Shown here: piece by piece, positions 13,161-26,035 of the stretch
Position numbering within the stretch: the stretch's first letter is position 1
Layout: every line of letters begins with the position of its first letter
Source of the DNA: Eimeria necatrix
Taxonomy: Eukaryota > Apicomplexa > Conoidasida > Eucoccidiorida > Eimeriidae
Length of the DNA stretch: 64,000 nt
Direction of reading: 5' to 3'
Assembly (NCBI RefSeq): GCF_000499385.1
Contig: NW_013654284.1
Location: 97,001 to 161,000, forward strand
Position numbers and translations under genes: made by a program
Notes under the pieces: generated by a model
What the model saw: only the letters and a program-made list of their open reading frames with translations
The model's database searches: none
Told to the model about the DNA's origin: nothing

Positions 13161-15003
13161 TTATTCATACATACACAACAAGAAGCACATCCGCAATTGA
13201 AGGTACACTGAAGGACGAAGTCCTCGTACTGTTTGGGGATAAACTCTCATTGCCTGAGGGAGCCCGCTGCTTGAGTGCCATTCCGCTGCTATTTTGCGGT
13301 GTATGTGCAAGGTAGCTCGTACGTAATGTAACTGTGCGCTCTCATGTGCGTCTGTGTGTACCTGCATAAGACTTTTTCTTTCTTCTTCCGCATTAATTGA
13401 AACAACGCCCTTTTTAATGCTGCTCAAGTATCTCAAAGCCGCCACCACCAAGGGGAACTTCAGCTCCAGTCCCCTCTTGACTCCAACCACAGTGTCTTTT
13501 AGTCGCCGCTGAGTTGCACTTGCGGCTACCAAAGAGCCAGAAACGCGAGAAGGGACCCCTTGAGGACCTCCAGTAGAGGCCCCTAAAGGAAGAGGAATGG
13601 CCGCGTGGCAGACGTCTAGTGCTATGCGAAGAAGTTGACCGTTGTTACTGGTGGTGCTGCCCATGCTGCCCACGTTCCTGTTGCTGCTGCTGCTGTTGCT
13701 GCTGCCGCTATTCTGAGATAGCAAGAAGCGCAGATGCTGCAGCTGCAGATATAGCGCGTCGGGAGACACACAGTCTACGATACGGCCACCTTCACAGAGA
13801 GGACAACGTAGTGAGGCCCCTGGGGAGAGGGGCCCCGGGGGTAGGAATTCAAACTTGTGTTTGCACTCTGTGCACCTGCACAGACATCACACCAGACCGC
13901 ATGCATTTGTCCCTCGATTCCAGCTACGCGCTCGCTCTACGTATCAGGGATGACAAAAGAATCAACGCCTTGTCTGTTTCGTATGTGCCAGCACCACCAG
14001 GCTCAAGTCGCAACGGGTCAGGGATTTCGAATTCATATTCAGCGGCGCACATGGATAGGATAGCAAACAGCACCTAAATAAAAGCGAAGAGCCCCCAGTG
14101 TAAAGTTTGACTGCCGTCTTACCGTGTGACGTGGATATGAAAACTGTGTCGGATGAAGGCGAGGTAAAGCCGCAGGGTGTCCCTCAGCGCCGAGGGTGAC
14201 AGCCAGCCACCGCAGCTGCTGCACTTGGACGTCTGAAGTCCCATGAGAAAACATTAACAGCAAACCTAGAGGCGCCGCTAGGAAACAAACAAATGAGTGA
14301 GCCGAGGCTCGGGAAAACGAACACAGACGGAAGCAGCAGCATCGACACCAAACAGTGGGAAAGCGGAAAGGCGGGGTTGCAGTGTGTGGACACCGGTACG
14401 TACCATGAGGCCCTGTGCAGCTGTAGTCCATTCGCCGCATAGACCACATGGGATCTGTGCGGGTATGTGGCACTGCACAAGCGCGTAGTAAGCGTAAGGC
14501 GCAGCAAACACAGCTTTGAACAGCAGCGATAGCACTAATGGCGGTCGCTGTGAGAGCAGAAATAGGGCAGGGCAAAGCATTGGCAGTCGCAGGCCGTCGA
14601 GCAAAACGCCCCACAGTCAGTGACCCTCAAAAGGCTCCCTCACCCCCATTTTCCCTATGGAGTCTTTCAAGTCCTTCAAACTCCTGCGCGTACCTGCTTG
14701 AATGCTTCATCTGACTTCTTGATGAGGGAGAGAATTCTGTCTTCTCCTTTTTGCCTTTCTGTCTCCCCGTTGGGATCGTCTTCTGCGTCGTCTCCCAAAT
14801 CCTTCTCTGCGAACTTATCCGGATTGAGGCCGAGACACTCTGCTATGCGCGCAGCAGTAGTGCCCTGTACGTGTGCGCAAAGTCTTTGAACGGGGGGGAA
14901 CAGCTGATGCTGCAGGTAGTACGACACATCAGGCTTAAGGCCCAGCGCCTGCACTTCCGTGGGGTGGAATGCACGCTCTGCTGGACTCCGGAAACGCTGC
15001 TGC

Positions 15004-15035
<32 letters not shown>

Positions 15036-18000
15036 TTGTGGCTGTGGCTGCTGCTGCGGCTGCTGCTGTGGAGGACTTGTAGGGCTCTGCCCCTGCCTGG
15101 CCTCTGCTTGGCGTATGCTTTCTTCGTCGCAAATAATGTAGGGGATTTCGTTGCCTGCCCTCACAGGTCTGCCCGCTGCTAACATGCGCAGCGCCACTAA
15201 GACATGGGGCTGCGAGCATGAACCGCTCCCCTGGGCATACAGCTGAGGCGACTTTGTGAGGGCTCGCGTTATGACAAAAAGATCAAGAGGGACGCGGCCA
15301 TTGACTATGGCATCTCGCATAGCGCAGAGACGCTCGTGTAGCAAAGCAACTACAGTGTCCACAGTGTCTTCTTCTACTGCTCCTCCATCCTGCTGGTGGT
15401 GCTGCTGCTGCTGCTGTTGTTGGGGAGTCAGGTTTACGCCGAATATAATCTTGAGGAGCTGTTCACCTGCTTGCCTGGTGAGAAGCGCCCAGTCTCTCCT
15501 GACGAAGTCCAGACCCTTTTGCTCAATCTTATATTCTTTCTTTTCGTAGTTCTGTACAATGCAGCACGCATATTTTTTCTTTCTTAACAACAACAGACGC
15601 CGAAAGACAGCTTCCAAGTCTATTTCTAGCTTCTTGTATTGTCGGTTAATCTCCGCTTTTATGCGTTGGCCCAATCGGAATGCCTCTCCAAAGGCTTCCC
15701 CACGACCGTCATCACGCAGCCCTGTGTCCACCTGTACGAACAACTCAGGCAAGCAGCAACAGCAGCACGATCACGGAAGACCACACCGCAGCATGAATTC
15801 GTAAATAGAAAGCTTGAAAAACGTTACGGCTGGCAGACGCTGTAGATAACCCTTGCGACCTAGGAAATGGCATGTGTGTTTTTGCACGTGTGCGTATAGT
15901 GAAGAGATGCACACAAGTGTACAAATACAATACGTTTGTATCTGACAAAAACATGCACGCTGCACAACGCGAAAGTCGGTGCCAGTGGAGGCCTGCTACA
16001 GCCACAGTAATGGCGAAAATTCACAGAGTGTCTAGGCGCCCCTGAAGCGCTGCAGCTGTTCGGTGTTTGTACCATGATGGAGTCTGTGTCTCCGTATAAG
16101 ACTGATAGCCTCATCTGCTGCTCCACCTTGTCCTTTGCAGCCATCAGCAAGGCCCTCCCTTGCTGAGTGATGAAAGCTGCGAGAGGCTTCGCGTAAAAGC
16201 GGCTTCCCGAAAACCCTAGACAGCCATAGATACTGTTGGCTGTGAGTTTGAGGGCAAGCTGCTTTGCATGTAGCGAGGCTTTACGCGCAGGGTCCCGTTC
16301 CCTCTCCGCTGCCATCTTCACCTGACGTCGCTTATGCACCAGCTGTTGCAGCACCCGAGGCAGTAGTCCCGGATTAGAGTCAATCCCCAGCACTGACAGC
16401 TCCCCCCCGTCGCTGCTTCTGTCCTCCCCCAAAGCCATCTGTGGCCGCCGGACAGTAGAAAAGCAAATATTAAACTCTTGAATTATAGAAGGGTATAGGG
16501 AATTGAAATCCAGCAACAACACAAATGTGTCGTACAGGCCTACACGGGGCTCGAGCACCAACCCTCCGGCGTAAGATGGTGCACGGCTGCCACGGGTTTC
16601 CCCAGCTCCGCCAGCAGCCGCAGCAGCAGTAACCGGGCCATCCCCTGCCTCTCCCTCGCTTATATCATCCTCACCACCACCTCCAGCTGCAGCAGCAGCA
16701 GGTGAAGGTGCCTTACTCCTCTGCCGAGCTCCCAGTGGGTCTGGGTACACAAATTTTTCCGCGTGAAATGCATGCATGAGGAGGAATGAGTTCCTCTCAG
16801 CCCTCGCATTCTGCAAGGAGCGGGCCCATAGGTTGCCCCCTATAAGAGTGAGCTCTCGGGTTATGGGCAGGCAGTTGAGGGTCTGCGCCAACACCAAAGA
16901 CATGTAAGCTTCAAGGCAGCAAAGGTTTGAGGCGTACAACAAGCGCGACGGGTCGGCAGCCCAAAAAAAGCTCAGTAGGTCCTCACATGGAAATGGTTGC
17001 ATGCGCTGCAGCTCAGAAGCAACGCGCCGGTGAAATGCGGTCATCTTTCCGTTGTTTTTGCCACCTCCCACTGCCGCCTCCGCATGGGAAAAGGCTTCCC
17101 TCAGCAGCGGCAGCAGGTTGTAGTTTGTCTTGTGACCCAGCAGCTCGCGTGCCTGCAGGTAAGTGTCGCAGACAAGTCTGCCCACGGAAAGGACGCGTCC
17201 CCCCCAAATGCACTGCTGCTGTTGCTGCTGCTGCCTGGGATTGCTGCAGGGAGCCTTTTGTGCCTTGGGTCTCTTGAGCCGCGAAAGCTTGTGCCACAGG
17301 GGAAGTCCGTGGAAATTGCAGCGGCGAGCGATCAACTCCAGGTCCGCGCCATACACATTGTGACCTACAATGAAGTCAGGGTCCTGAGCATAGATGCGGT
17401 TTATGAGGTTTGTCAAAAGCACCTTTTCCGTATCGAAAACCTGCACAGCGCTGCGCGCCGCCTTTTCCTCGAACGCGGTTGGCAGGCCGCCGGTCATAGC
17501 TCGGGCCGACACGTTGGGGGCTCCCCCAACAATAGGGGCCCCTGGAGACCGGAGTGCTCCTCCTGCGGTGCCGCTTCTTACGCGGCGCACACCGCAGAAG
17601 ACATTTTCTTTTGATAGCACCGGGTGCGTCTGGGGGTCCTCTATATCTATGTGCCTTTGCACGCAAAATGCAGCCATGCAGACCGTCCGGTCCTCCATGG
17701 GGTTATTGATGACGGATATTGACTTAGCAACAAGGGACAAGAGAGTGAGGGGAGGAGCGGGAGGCTCCTTGCCGTCTTCCGCGGGAGGGTCACGAGAGTC
17801 CTCACCCCCTGCTGCCTTTCGAGGGGCTCCCCATACTCGTATGGGCTTGTGGCCCTCCACAAGGACTTCGTGGCGACACCAAGACACCTTTTCTGCGGGG
17901 GATGCGGGGAGACTAAACTCTGTGATTTTGATCCAGCAGGGCCCTTTGATTCTGCGCTTCACCAGCAGCACCTCGGAGAGAGGGGCTCCAGAGCCAAAGA

Positions 18001-20374
18001 CGCGGGAGTAGGTGGTGCCCTCGAGGTCCTCCATCTGCAGCGGAGGCGCGCTGCCGGGACAGAATGCCTTAATCACTTGAAGATCTCTACCGCGGGGTAC
18101 TCCAGGCGCGTCAAATGCATAGTGTCTTTTTGTACTTTTGCATTTCCACAAATGCCATTTGTACTTCTGCTTCAGACGCAGACCGTCCACTCGCAAAAAC
18201 TCCTTGGCATTGGACTCGATTGCACGTAAACGCGCAGACAGGAGGGCCTCCCGAGCTTCTTCAGGGCTGGGCTTGGGGCGCCCGGCGGAGTCCACGGAGA
18301 CCCCTTCTTCCTTTTCAATTTCGTCTGGCCCCACGTCCAGAGTTACTTGCTTGCGCAGAAAGAAGAATAGCGGACGCATCATCCCGCGCACGACAACGCA
18401 GCAGCTTTGCGGAGGCGGCAAGCCAGCACCCTGTTTTTGCTGCTGCTGCTGTGTTGCTAAGGCCCAGACCTTACCGAAGAGGTAGACAGTGCCTGTGGAG
18501 GCGTCGTCCCATGCGTCAAGAAGATAAAATGGCAGAGTCCCATCCGGGCAGACAGGGAGACCATCTGAGGCTCCCATAGCTTCATCTGCCACTATGGGCC
18601 CCCGGGGGATCTTTTGGTCCGTCAGCTGCTCCTCGCCAGTTCCATCATGGCCTGCAAACAAGTCCACGGGTACAAGTTTCCGCTGGAGGCCGAAGTGCTC
18701 TTTGTGGCTCTCGAATACTTCAGGGCCCCCTTTGTCCGCTGGCCCCTGCGCCTCTGGTAGTTCTTCTTGGGACGCTTCACCCGTCACAGGGTCATCAGCA
18801 GCCACCGGCATTTCATTTGAGCCAGTTGCCACCTCCTCGTCACCTGCTGCTTCTGTTGCTGCTGCAGATGCTGCAGCAGCTCCTGCTTGCTGTGGTGAGT
18901 TGAGCTTGGGGTCTCCTCTCTGGGGAATGGCGCTGGGACCCAGGGCTCCAGGGACGCGAGCTGGCAGAAAGTCCCCAAGACCAAAGAGCCCAAATGCGTT
19001 CGCTGCTTCAAGAGACTTGCTGCTGCTGCTGCCGCTGCTGCGGCTGCTGCTGCTGCTACCGCTGCTACTGCTTGTGCTGCTGCTGTTTCCGCTGAGGCTG
19101 CTGCTGCTCTTGTTACTTTTTGCGGGGACGAGGCCTCCTTCTTCCTCGTCGTCTTCATCAAGATTAAGGGAGGCCTCGATAGAAGTTAAGGCCTGCAGCT
19201 GCTTCGCCGAGTGGGCTGTCTGTTGGGGGGCTCGATCTCCTGTTTTCTCCGTGGCCATGCTGCTGAAGTGCTGCAGTAGAGAGCGCATACCCTGAGCCCT
19301 GAGCTCTGCTGCAGTTGAGGGCGCACCCCTCCTGGACTTCTTCTCACGGCCCGCAGGGAGGGTCCCCTGTGGGCTTCTTTCTTCACCCTCTCCGTGGGTC
19401 GCCCGCCGTTTGCCCGCACGCTTGGGCGCGGACTCCCCGTCTGCACTGCTGTCGGAGAGCCACCACTCCTCGCCATCGTCGCTGTAGCCCTCACCTGCGG
19501 AAAGGCGCAGGGAGTCATATTGGGTGGCGCCTGTCTTAGGCAGCGACCAGCAGCAGCACCACCACCAACAGGAATAGTAGCAGGAGGAAAAGGCGAAGAT
19601 GTGACGCATGTGCAAACGCTGGAAGCCACTGTTGGCAAGTATAGGAAAATACAGGCAGCCAGTTCTAGAGAAAAGGCTCTAAGTGGAGTGGAAGGGGAAA
19701 CGCAGGAGACACACAGAAGAGGAGACACAGAACGATCGATAAAGTGGCAGCAAGAGAGGCAAAGGCCAGGGAGAGAGATGCGCGCATCAATAGGTATTAG
19801 GTAAATGAAATGACAGCTAGATAGCGGAAAGTATATAGCAGAAAAACAGAAATAGACAGATGGCATAGCTGTCGTCTCACTGAAGTCCCCCTCTATCCAG
19901 TTTTCTGCCCTTCTTTGCTGCTTGAGCTCTGCGTATTCTTGGGCAGAGACGGTGGCAAATATTTCCGCGTTCTCGTCTCGAACCTGAGACGCGCAGAGCC
20001 AGCAAAAGGCGGAGATAGCCGGAAAGGAGCAATAGTAGAGAAAATATGGTGCAAAGGGGGGAGCTAATAGGCGCAGAGAGACCAAAAGGGAAACAAACAT
20101 AGATAGAGAAACGCAAATTTAGACGGGAATCACTATTCGTCGTCGCCTTCGTGATTGAGGAAGCATCACTAATCAGGGATTTACGGCAGCGAAAAGTGGA
20201 GCCACAAAATGGCGTTAAAGACGGCAGCAGCGTGATTAAGTGGCAGCTGATGCAGCAGATTTTTAGTGCCCTGCCCCTCACCTCATACTGCTCTGTGGCC
20301 TTTGCCTCTCCTCGGCGCTGTTTCCTAATTTTCTCAAGGGCGGACAAGGCCCCACTTTTCGACGAAGATGCCAT
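13161..20374 (-). CDS. POLA1: DNA polymerase alpha catalytic subunit
   Basis: Seven exons: 20374-20282, 19983-19881, 19530-16073, 15731-14694, 14547-14404, 14232-14123, 13875-13161; every junction is in phase (0, 1, 0, 0, 0, 2), giving about 1886 residues (human about 1460). Exons 1-3 rebuild the N-terminal pol alpha domain: LEKIRKQRRGEAKATEQYE, AENWIEGDF, then GYSDDGEEWW. Family B motif A (DFNSLYPSIIQEFNICF, about residue 1073, the pol alpha form), motif B (LKLTANSIYGCLGFSGSRFY) and motif C (YGDTDSIM, about 1211) are intact, so it should be active. The C-terminal zinc module is spread over exons 5-7: CGLC, KCSSC, then CTEC...CPLC followed by LYLQL. It initiates nuclear DNA replication together with primase. 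Poly-Ser lies in the N-terminal third and poly-Gln near 15000-15060. A GT donor near 13366 could join one more short exon, so the last residues are less certain. Confidence 0.93.
14998..15062 (-). repeat. CTG/CAG run encoding poly-Gln in DNA polymerase alpha
   Basis: A near-continuous CTG run on the plus strand, read as Gln codons (CAG) by the polymerase gene on the minus strand, with a few CCx Pro interruptions. It interrupts the region between the palm/thumb and the C-terminal zinc module, in what is probably a surface loop. Confidence 0.85.
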
Positions 20375-23028
20375 CGTTGGCTAGCTGCTGCGCACTGCAG
20401 CGACAGCAGTAGCAGCTGCAGCCTTTGCAGCAGCCGTTGCCACTGCCGCCCCCAGTAGTTGATGTGCCTTGTCTTCGTTTTTGAGGGCCCCTGGGACTTG
20501 GAAGGCCCAGGAGCCACCGGAGAGCTACCCAGGCAGTACGGGTGTGTTTTAAGGCTGGATTTCCCTCGGGTTGATAGAAGGGAACAGAAAGGAGACGGCT
20601 GGCTGGCGAAAGAGGGCTTGCCAAAAATTTGTTTTCGGGGCCTGTCCAGTAGGGCTCCCAGTTTGGGTCTGGAAAGACGAAAAAAGGTGGCAGTGCCAAC
20701 TCACGCAATTCATACACGTCTTTTCCGTCGTGGGTTTTAGCTTAAAACCCCGAAAACTGGCCTATTAATGTGATGAAGAACCTCTAGCTTGGGGCTTGTG
20801 GTTCTTTGGTGGGGTGGCTAACAGTGGGGTTGTGTTCTCAAGCCTGCATGGCTAATTTTGCCATGTCTCTGCAGCAAAATGTATATGCAGCAGTGTACGA
20901 CAAAAATTGAAAATAATGCAAGTGAATTAATAAAGGGGAGTGTGAGGGCTTCGTAGAGTTCTCATAGACCCATATTTTGTATGTTGGTGGCTTTCTGGTT
21001 AACATTTTACTGCAGCGGTTGCAGTTTGATAGTGCTGTGTGCAGGCGCGCAAGCATGTCCATAATTAGGAACTCGAACACCTCTACGTGAAGTTGTTGAG
21101 AAGAGTAAGAATCTACTATGTAAGCGGTAAACTGTCGGCTGCTGCTGAGAAAGAGGATGGCGCCAACACAATACATTGAAACCCTCAATTAAAAGTAAAG
21201 AAACATTTTAAATGTGTAACGAGCCGAATGCTTTCTTCGGAGGATATAAGCGAACATTTATTTATGTCTACCGGGTAGCAAGAGGCCAGAACTTGACATG
21301 GTGCAGGGGGCAGTCGCCAAAGCCGCTGCATTCAGCCGTATAGGACTGGATGCAGCTGGCTCTGTAAATGGAATCTACTGGGATATTGCCACTTTAGGTA
21401 ACCTGTGTGTGTATCCCACACAGTAATTCAATAAATAACTGAGGCCTTCCTGAATATGTCAGCGCCTGGTCGGAGTTACTTAGTGAAGCCCATGGGGTCA
21501 CAGACCTTAGCTCTTATGCCTGCAATAAACTTCACCTCAAGAGCCTACAAAGTGCTTGTGCAGCATGAGGGACAAATGCGCGCACAGACAGAGTGAGCTA
21601 GGCACGGTCTGCGACTCCTGGCCGCATAGCGTGAGCGAAGTGTCTGTTTTCTAAAGGGCTGCTGCCAGCCCCAAACCCGGGCCTTAAAGGAGTACAAGAG
21701 AGGCAAGAGACACTTTAAAAGCTGCTATTATCCCAAGCTTTTGCTCTCTACACCTTGGAAGTGTCCGGACTCTCCTAGTTCAGGTCCGTGGAGAAGTCTA
21801 GTGTCTCACTGTAGTGTGCTGCCCAAGAACCACTGACTAAAGAGTCCTCCTTGATTTTAAAACCAGTACAAGTTGTTTGTTCTTGGGTTTTCACTGAGTT
21901 AGACACAATGAATAACCAATGAGCTTTTTTTCTCCAGATACCATGTTAAGGTTGTACACACTTGCTGGAGTTTCTAGGCTACTAGTGTCTTCTTCCCTAA
22001 TTCCTACAGAAACGCTCCCACTATTTTCTAGCATGATGCTTTTTAATTGGTGAACGCACACGGCGTCTGAAAGAGACTGCACTTGTCAAAGTGACAGAAT
22101 ATTTGTCAGGGATCATCTTTTGTTCTTTGAGTTTCAACCTAGATTGTAAAAAAGTACTGTGAAGGCAGCATTTTGTGAAATTAAAGCTGTAGCCATCGTT
22201 CTGACCCCAGTTAGGCACGACAATAGCTAGCCACGGCTGAAGCTACACATCTTCAGCAGAGATGTACTAGCCTCTGGGGGAGCAACGATGCCTACAGCTC
22301 GAGAAACTGCGTACATTCACTATGAAGATTCGAAATTTGTCCTGTACACTGCCGTTACGGATCTATGTTTTCCTAGGGCATGTAATCATCTGCCGCCTTC
22401 CAAGATTGGCTCTTTACTTTTCTCGACTTTGCGTATGATAATGGCGACGTGTCCATATGTTTACTTGGACGAGCATCCTTCTCATCATATTTCGCTGATT
22501 TTTTACTGGCTGGTGTTCTCGCGCTGTGGGCACAAGCCATCAACGTGTGCAGGCCTTACGCTCTTCCTCTAAAATGGAAACCGTAAGCTCTCAGCCCTAG
22601 TTCCTCAGCGGACGATTTGTATTGCCCAGCCTGCGGTACTAACTGTGGTGCTTCTTTCGTGATACCGCCTCTTTGAGGAAGAGTCTGAACACCTAACGAG
22701 GATCTTATCGCTAATTCGCTCTAAGCTTGGAGCTGGAGACCTACAGGCATGTTGCCTACGCGTTTGTCTGATGTGACTTAGAAATGCGGAATGACGGTTA
22801 TTATAGGGCAATTTAGTGGAAAGAGGGAAAATTGGTGGTGTCTCTGCATGCCAATTCAGGTCAGTCTGCTTTTCTTATGCTTTTATTTCCGCTTTGCATG
22901 TGCAGTTGTACCAAAGAGACGAGACACAAACCCGAAAACACATAACGCCCACCACTCTGCACGCAGTAGTCACACTGCTTTCTATCCTTAAGGCTCGCGT
23001 TCCCTACTTATCGGTATTAGCTAGGCGG

Positions 23029-23275
23029 TAAATGGGGTGGCTAGCCTGGGTGAGTTGGCCAGCCTGCCTGAGGATGAGGCATGGCTAGCCAGCGAATGTG
23101 TTCTGGCTCACCAGGGTGGCCAGTACGGCTAGCTGGGATGGAGAATATAGCTAGTCAACGCGTGGGCCGTAACAAGCATCCCACAGGTATGTCTAGCCAT
23201 AGTGGGATCTGTGGCTAGCCGCGGGAGTCCGTGTGGCTGCGTCGCTAGCCACTGGAGCGGCTAGCAGGGCTGCTG
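23029..23275. repeat. Degenerate GGCTAGCC-type repeat tract
   Basis: The words GGCTAGCC, GCTAGCC, GGCCAG and CTAGC recur at irregular spacing of about 15-40 bases over 250 bases. GGCTAGCC is its own reverse complement, so the tract has many small palindromes. The same word family appears near 3910, 4260, 4370, 11610 and, inside a coding region, around 35140-35190. No unit length is strict, so this is a diffuse repeat rather than a satellite. Confidence 0.55.
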
Positions 23276-23579
23276 CTGGTTGCAGCCCCGGTTATTGTCG
23301 TTCCTCCTGAGACACTTGAGCGGGGGATAAATGAAGAAAGAATTCTACATATAAAAGTGGCATAAAAGGTCCACGTTGAGGGCGCGGGGGACAGCAGGGC
23401 CGTAATACTAATAAGAAAACTGAACCTCTTGTATGCAGCAGCGCCGCATGAGTCAAATGACGCTGCGCAAATAGCCGTCTCCTCCTCAGCTTCTTGTTTC
23501 CTTCCTTCTTGTCTTTGCCTCCTAGCCACTGTGTGTGTCTCCTGCCTCTTCGCCGGTTTCTTCGTCATCTCCGTTAAGT

Positions 23580-23690
23580 ACATGTGTGGACACATGTATC
23601 TGAATGTATTTACATATACATATTAATATGTACTGTATATATATACCCGTTATTATGTACATATGTATATGTACATACGTGCACTAGTCG
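23580..23690. repeat. TA/CATA microsatellite
   Basis: Alternating ACATATATGTAC-type sequence with several short palindromes. No coding content; simple-sequence DNA like that at 31800, 49127, 53285 and 60290. Confidence 0.7.
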
Positions 23691-24355
23691 CTGCTTTCCC
23701 TTCTTTTATCATGCCCCACAGAGTCCAGTCGCGTGGCAGCAGTTACTGCCGCTCCACGTGGCAGACGCTAAAGGGAGAGTGCAGAGAGAGCAAAAACATT
23801 GAATTAAAAAGACAGGCAGAGATGCGACGAAAAACCGTCAGCTTAACGGCATCACACAGGGCGATTGGCCGCTTCTAGCCGCAACAGTAGAAGCAGCAAT
23901 AGCAGCAGCGGCAGCGCCCAGCTCCTCCCATACTGCAAAGCCGCAGCAGGTGTGTGTTGTCCTTAAAAAAACACCTAACAAGGATTCCCATTTGGTTGTC
24001 TCCTTGTTTAATTCCCGTCTTCATCCTTTGAAACTTCCATGCGGCTCCTCCCCTCCAGTTCGAAGCCCATATGCACTAAGCTCAAAAACTTGGCCGCAGG
24101 AAGAAAAAGTGAAATAATAAGCATTCGCTGTGTGCATGCATGCTCCCGCTGCTCTCATGCACGCAGCAGCAACTACCTTGTTCACCAGGACCTGTGAGAC
24201 ACCGAATATGCCCTGAGCCGCGCTCTGGCCTTTCTTCGCTCCTTCCTAAAGCCCTTGCTGCGCTCCCTCCTGTATGAAGACAGAGAGACACAGGAGGAAA
24301 AAGAAAAAAGCAGGACCCGACGGAAGAGGACGAGACAGCGCATGTATTAAGCCGC

Positions 24356-25999
24356 TCAGGCGGTTTGTTCTGAAAGAGCGTCTGTTGGTCTCAGATGAGG
24401 CTGAGGTCTCGCCATCCAGTTGTCGCTCGTGTGGGCCCTGGGGCTCCGTGCCTGATGATATGTGTCTATTTCTTGTTCCTTCTTTTCCCTAAACTCTATT
24501 GCCTTCCCGCGAGCAGCCTGGTGGGTCCCGAAGTCTGCAGTCCACAGCACATTGAGCAACCAAAACAACTTTTGTCAGCACACCTGGCTACCTTGCTATT
24601 CAGCTATCCAAACTTCGCCTGGTATCAACCAGAGAAAAGTGAGCTTCAAAAGGCGTTCACTTATCTAGGAGATCCCTGGTATGCACCGAATGTGGCAAAA
24701 AACGAAGACAAAGCAACAGAAGGCAGAGGCAAAGATGCAGTGATTTTTGACACTGGACACTTTCCAGACCCAAGCGAACAGAACCGCGGGCATAGCTGCA
24801 GGTACATAAACTACTTCAAGGAAGCAGCACAATAGCAGGCAAGCAAGAACGGAGAGGCAGCAAAACATCGGCTGGCACTGTCACAGACATACTGACCATG
24901 TACTGAGAAGCCCTTAGTGTGAATTCTTCCATTCTCCTTCCAGTTTGCTCTCCACAGTCTCCTTCTCTTGTCATAGTAAACGCCTTTGCGCGCCACGAAA
25001 GACAAACGCAAACCCCCGTCCTCCACCACAATGTGGTTGGCCTTGCGGGCTGCTTTCAAGAGGCTGCCCTCGCTACTGCCTGTAGCACTAGACCGAGCAG
25101 AAGCAGGAGGTAAACGGGACGGGACCCCCAGGCGAATACGATGCAAGGGCGGTGGTTCGCCGCCAGCAGCAGTCACGGCAAGGGAGCCGTTTTTGTGCAG
25201 TACCTGACCAAATGCACCACACAGCAAAGCTCAACTTCCTGTGTCTGTGTTGATCTTCATCTCCCACGGCAAAATGCACTTTGCTGCATTGACTCTCCGC
25301 CTCAGCCACCAAATCCAACACAGAAAACGAATGAGCAGTGAACTAATCAGGACAGCAGTGGGACTAAACGTATTCCTCGCCACACCTCGAAACTTAAGGC
25401 AACACGCACAATAGTCCGTTTCCAGCACCACAACAAAAAGCCGTCGAAGGGTCTCCAGGAGATCCCTGCAGCAAAATCTGTATCTGCTGACCTGTGTAAG
25501 CTTGGAGGGGTGGCCCCTAGTTCTAGGGGTTTGCTGTTCCTCCGCGGAAATACTATTGAGGGCATTCTGCTCAGTGAGCTCCTTAGCCTCTGAGTCACCC
25601 AGCTCATCCTTTGTCGAGCCTATGGGTCTCCACCACTCGTTGGGCTCGGGCGCGCGTCGTTTCTTATCCCGTGCCAGGGACCCTGTTTCGTGCTCCCACG
25701 GTCCAGCTGAGGCACGGGCAGAGGACTGCTGCGCCTGCTGCTGTTGCTGCTGGGGCTCACGCTGCTGCTGTTCGTGCTGCTGATCCTGCTGCTGGCATGA
25801 AACTTGCACTAGGTACTGCGGATGCTCCACCTTGTGCTGCTTTGCAGGTTCATCCCTGTCCCCATTGCCAGGTCTCTCATGCCCCTCAGTACGGGAACCC
25901 TGGACAGAAACGGAATCACCTGAAAGGCGGCCACCGCAAAAGAACTTGCTGCTGCTATGAGCGTCTGCTGAAGGTGATATTATTGAGGGAGCCTCGGTC

Positions 26000-26035
<36 letters not shown>

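Larger units (their letters stand above)
20375..24355. other. Gene-poor region between two minus-strand genes
   Basis: About 4 kb upstream of DNA polymerase alpha and downstream of the AP2 gene. Only short unrelated frames are present. A minus-strand frame at 20334-20717 lies directly upstream of the polymerase start and may be transcribed leader. The interval holds a GCTAGCC-rich stretch (23029-23275) and a TA/CA microsatellite (about 23580-23690). No RNA gene is seen. Confidence 0.4.

Noticed and set aside
20334..20717. 127-codon minus-strand frame overlapping the start of DNA polymerase alpha
   Set aside because: Out of frame with the polymerase exon and without a domain; its end is a CAG-rich Cys run.
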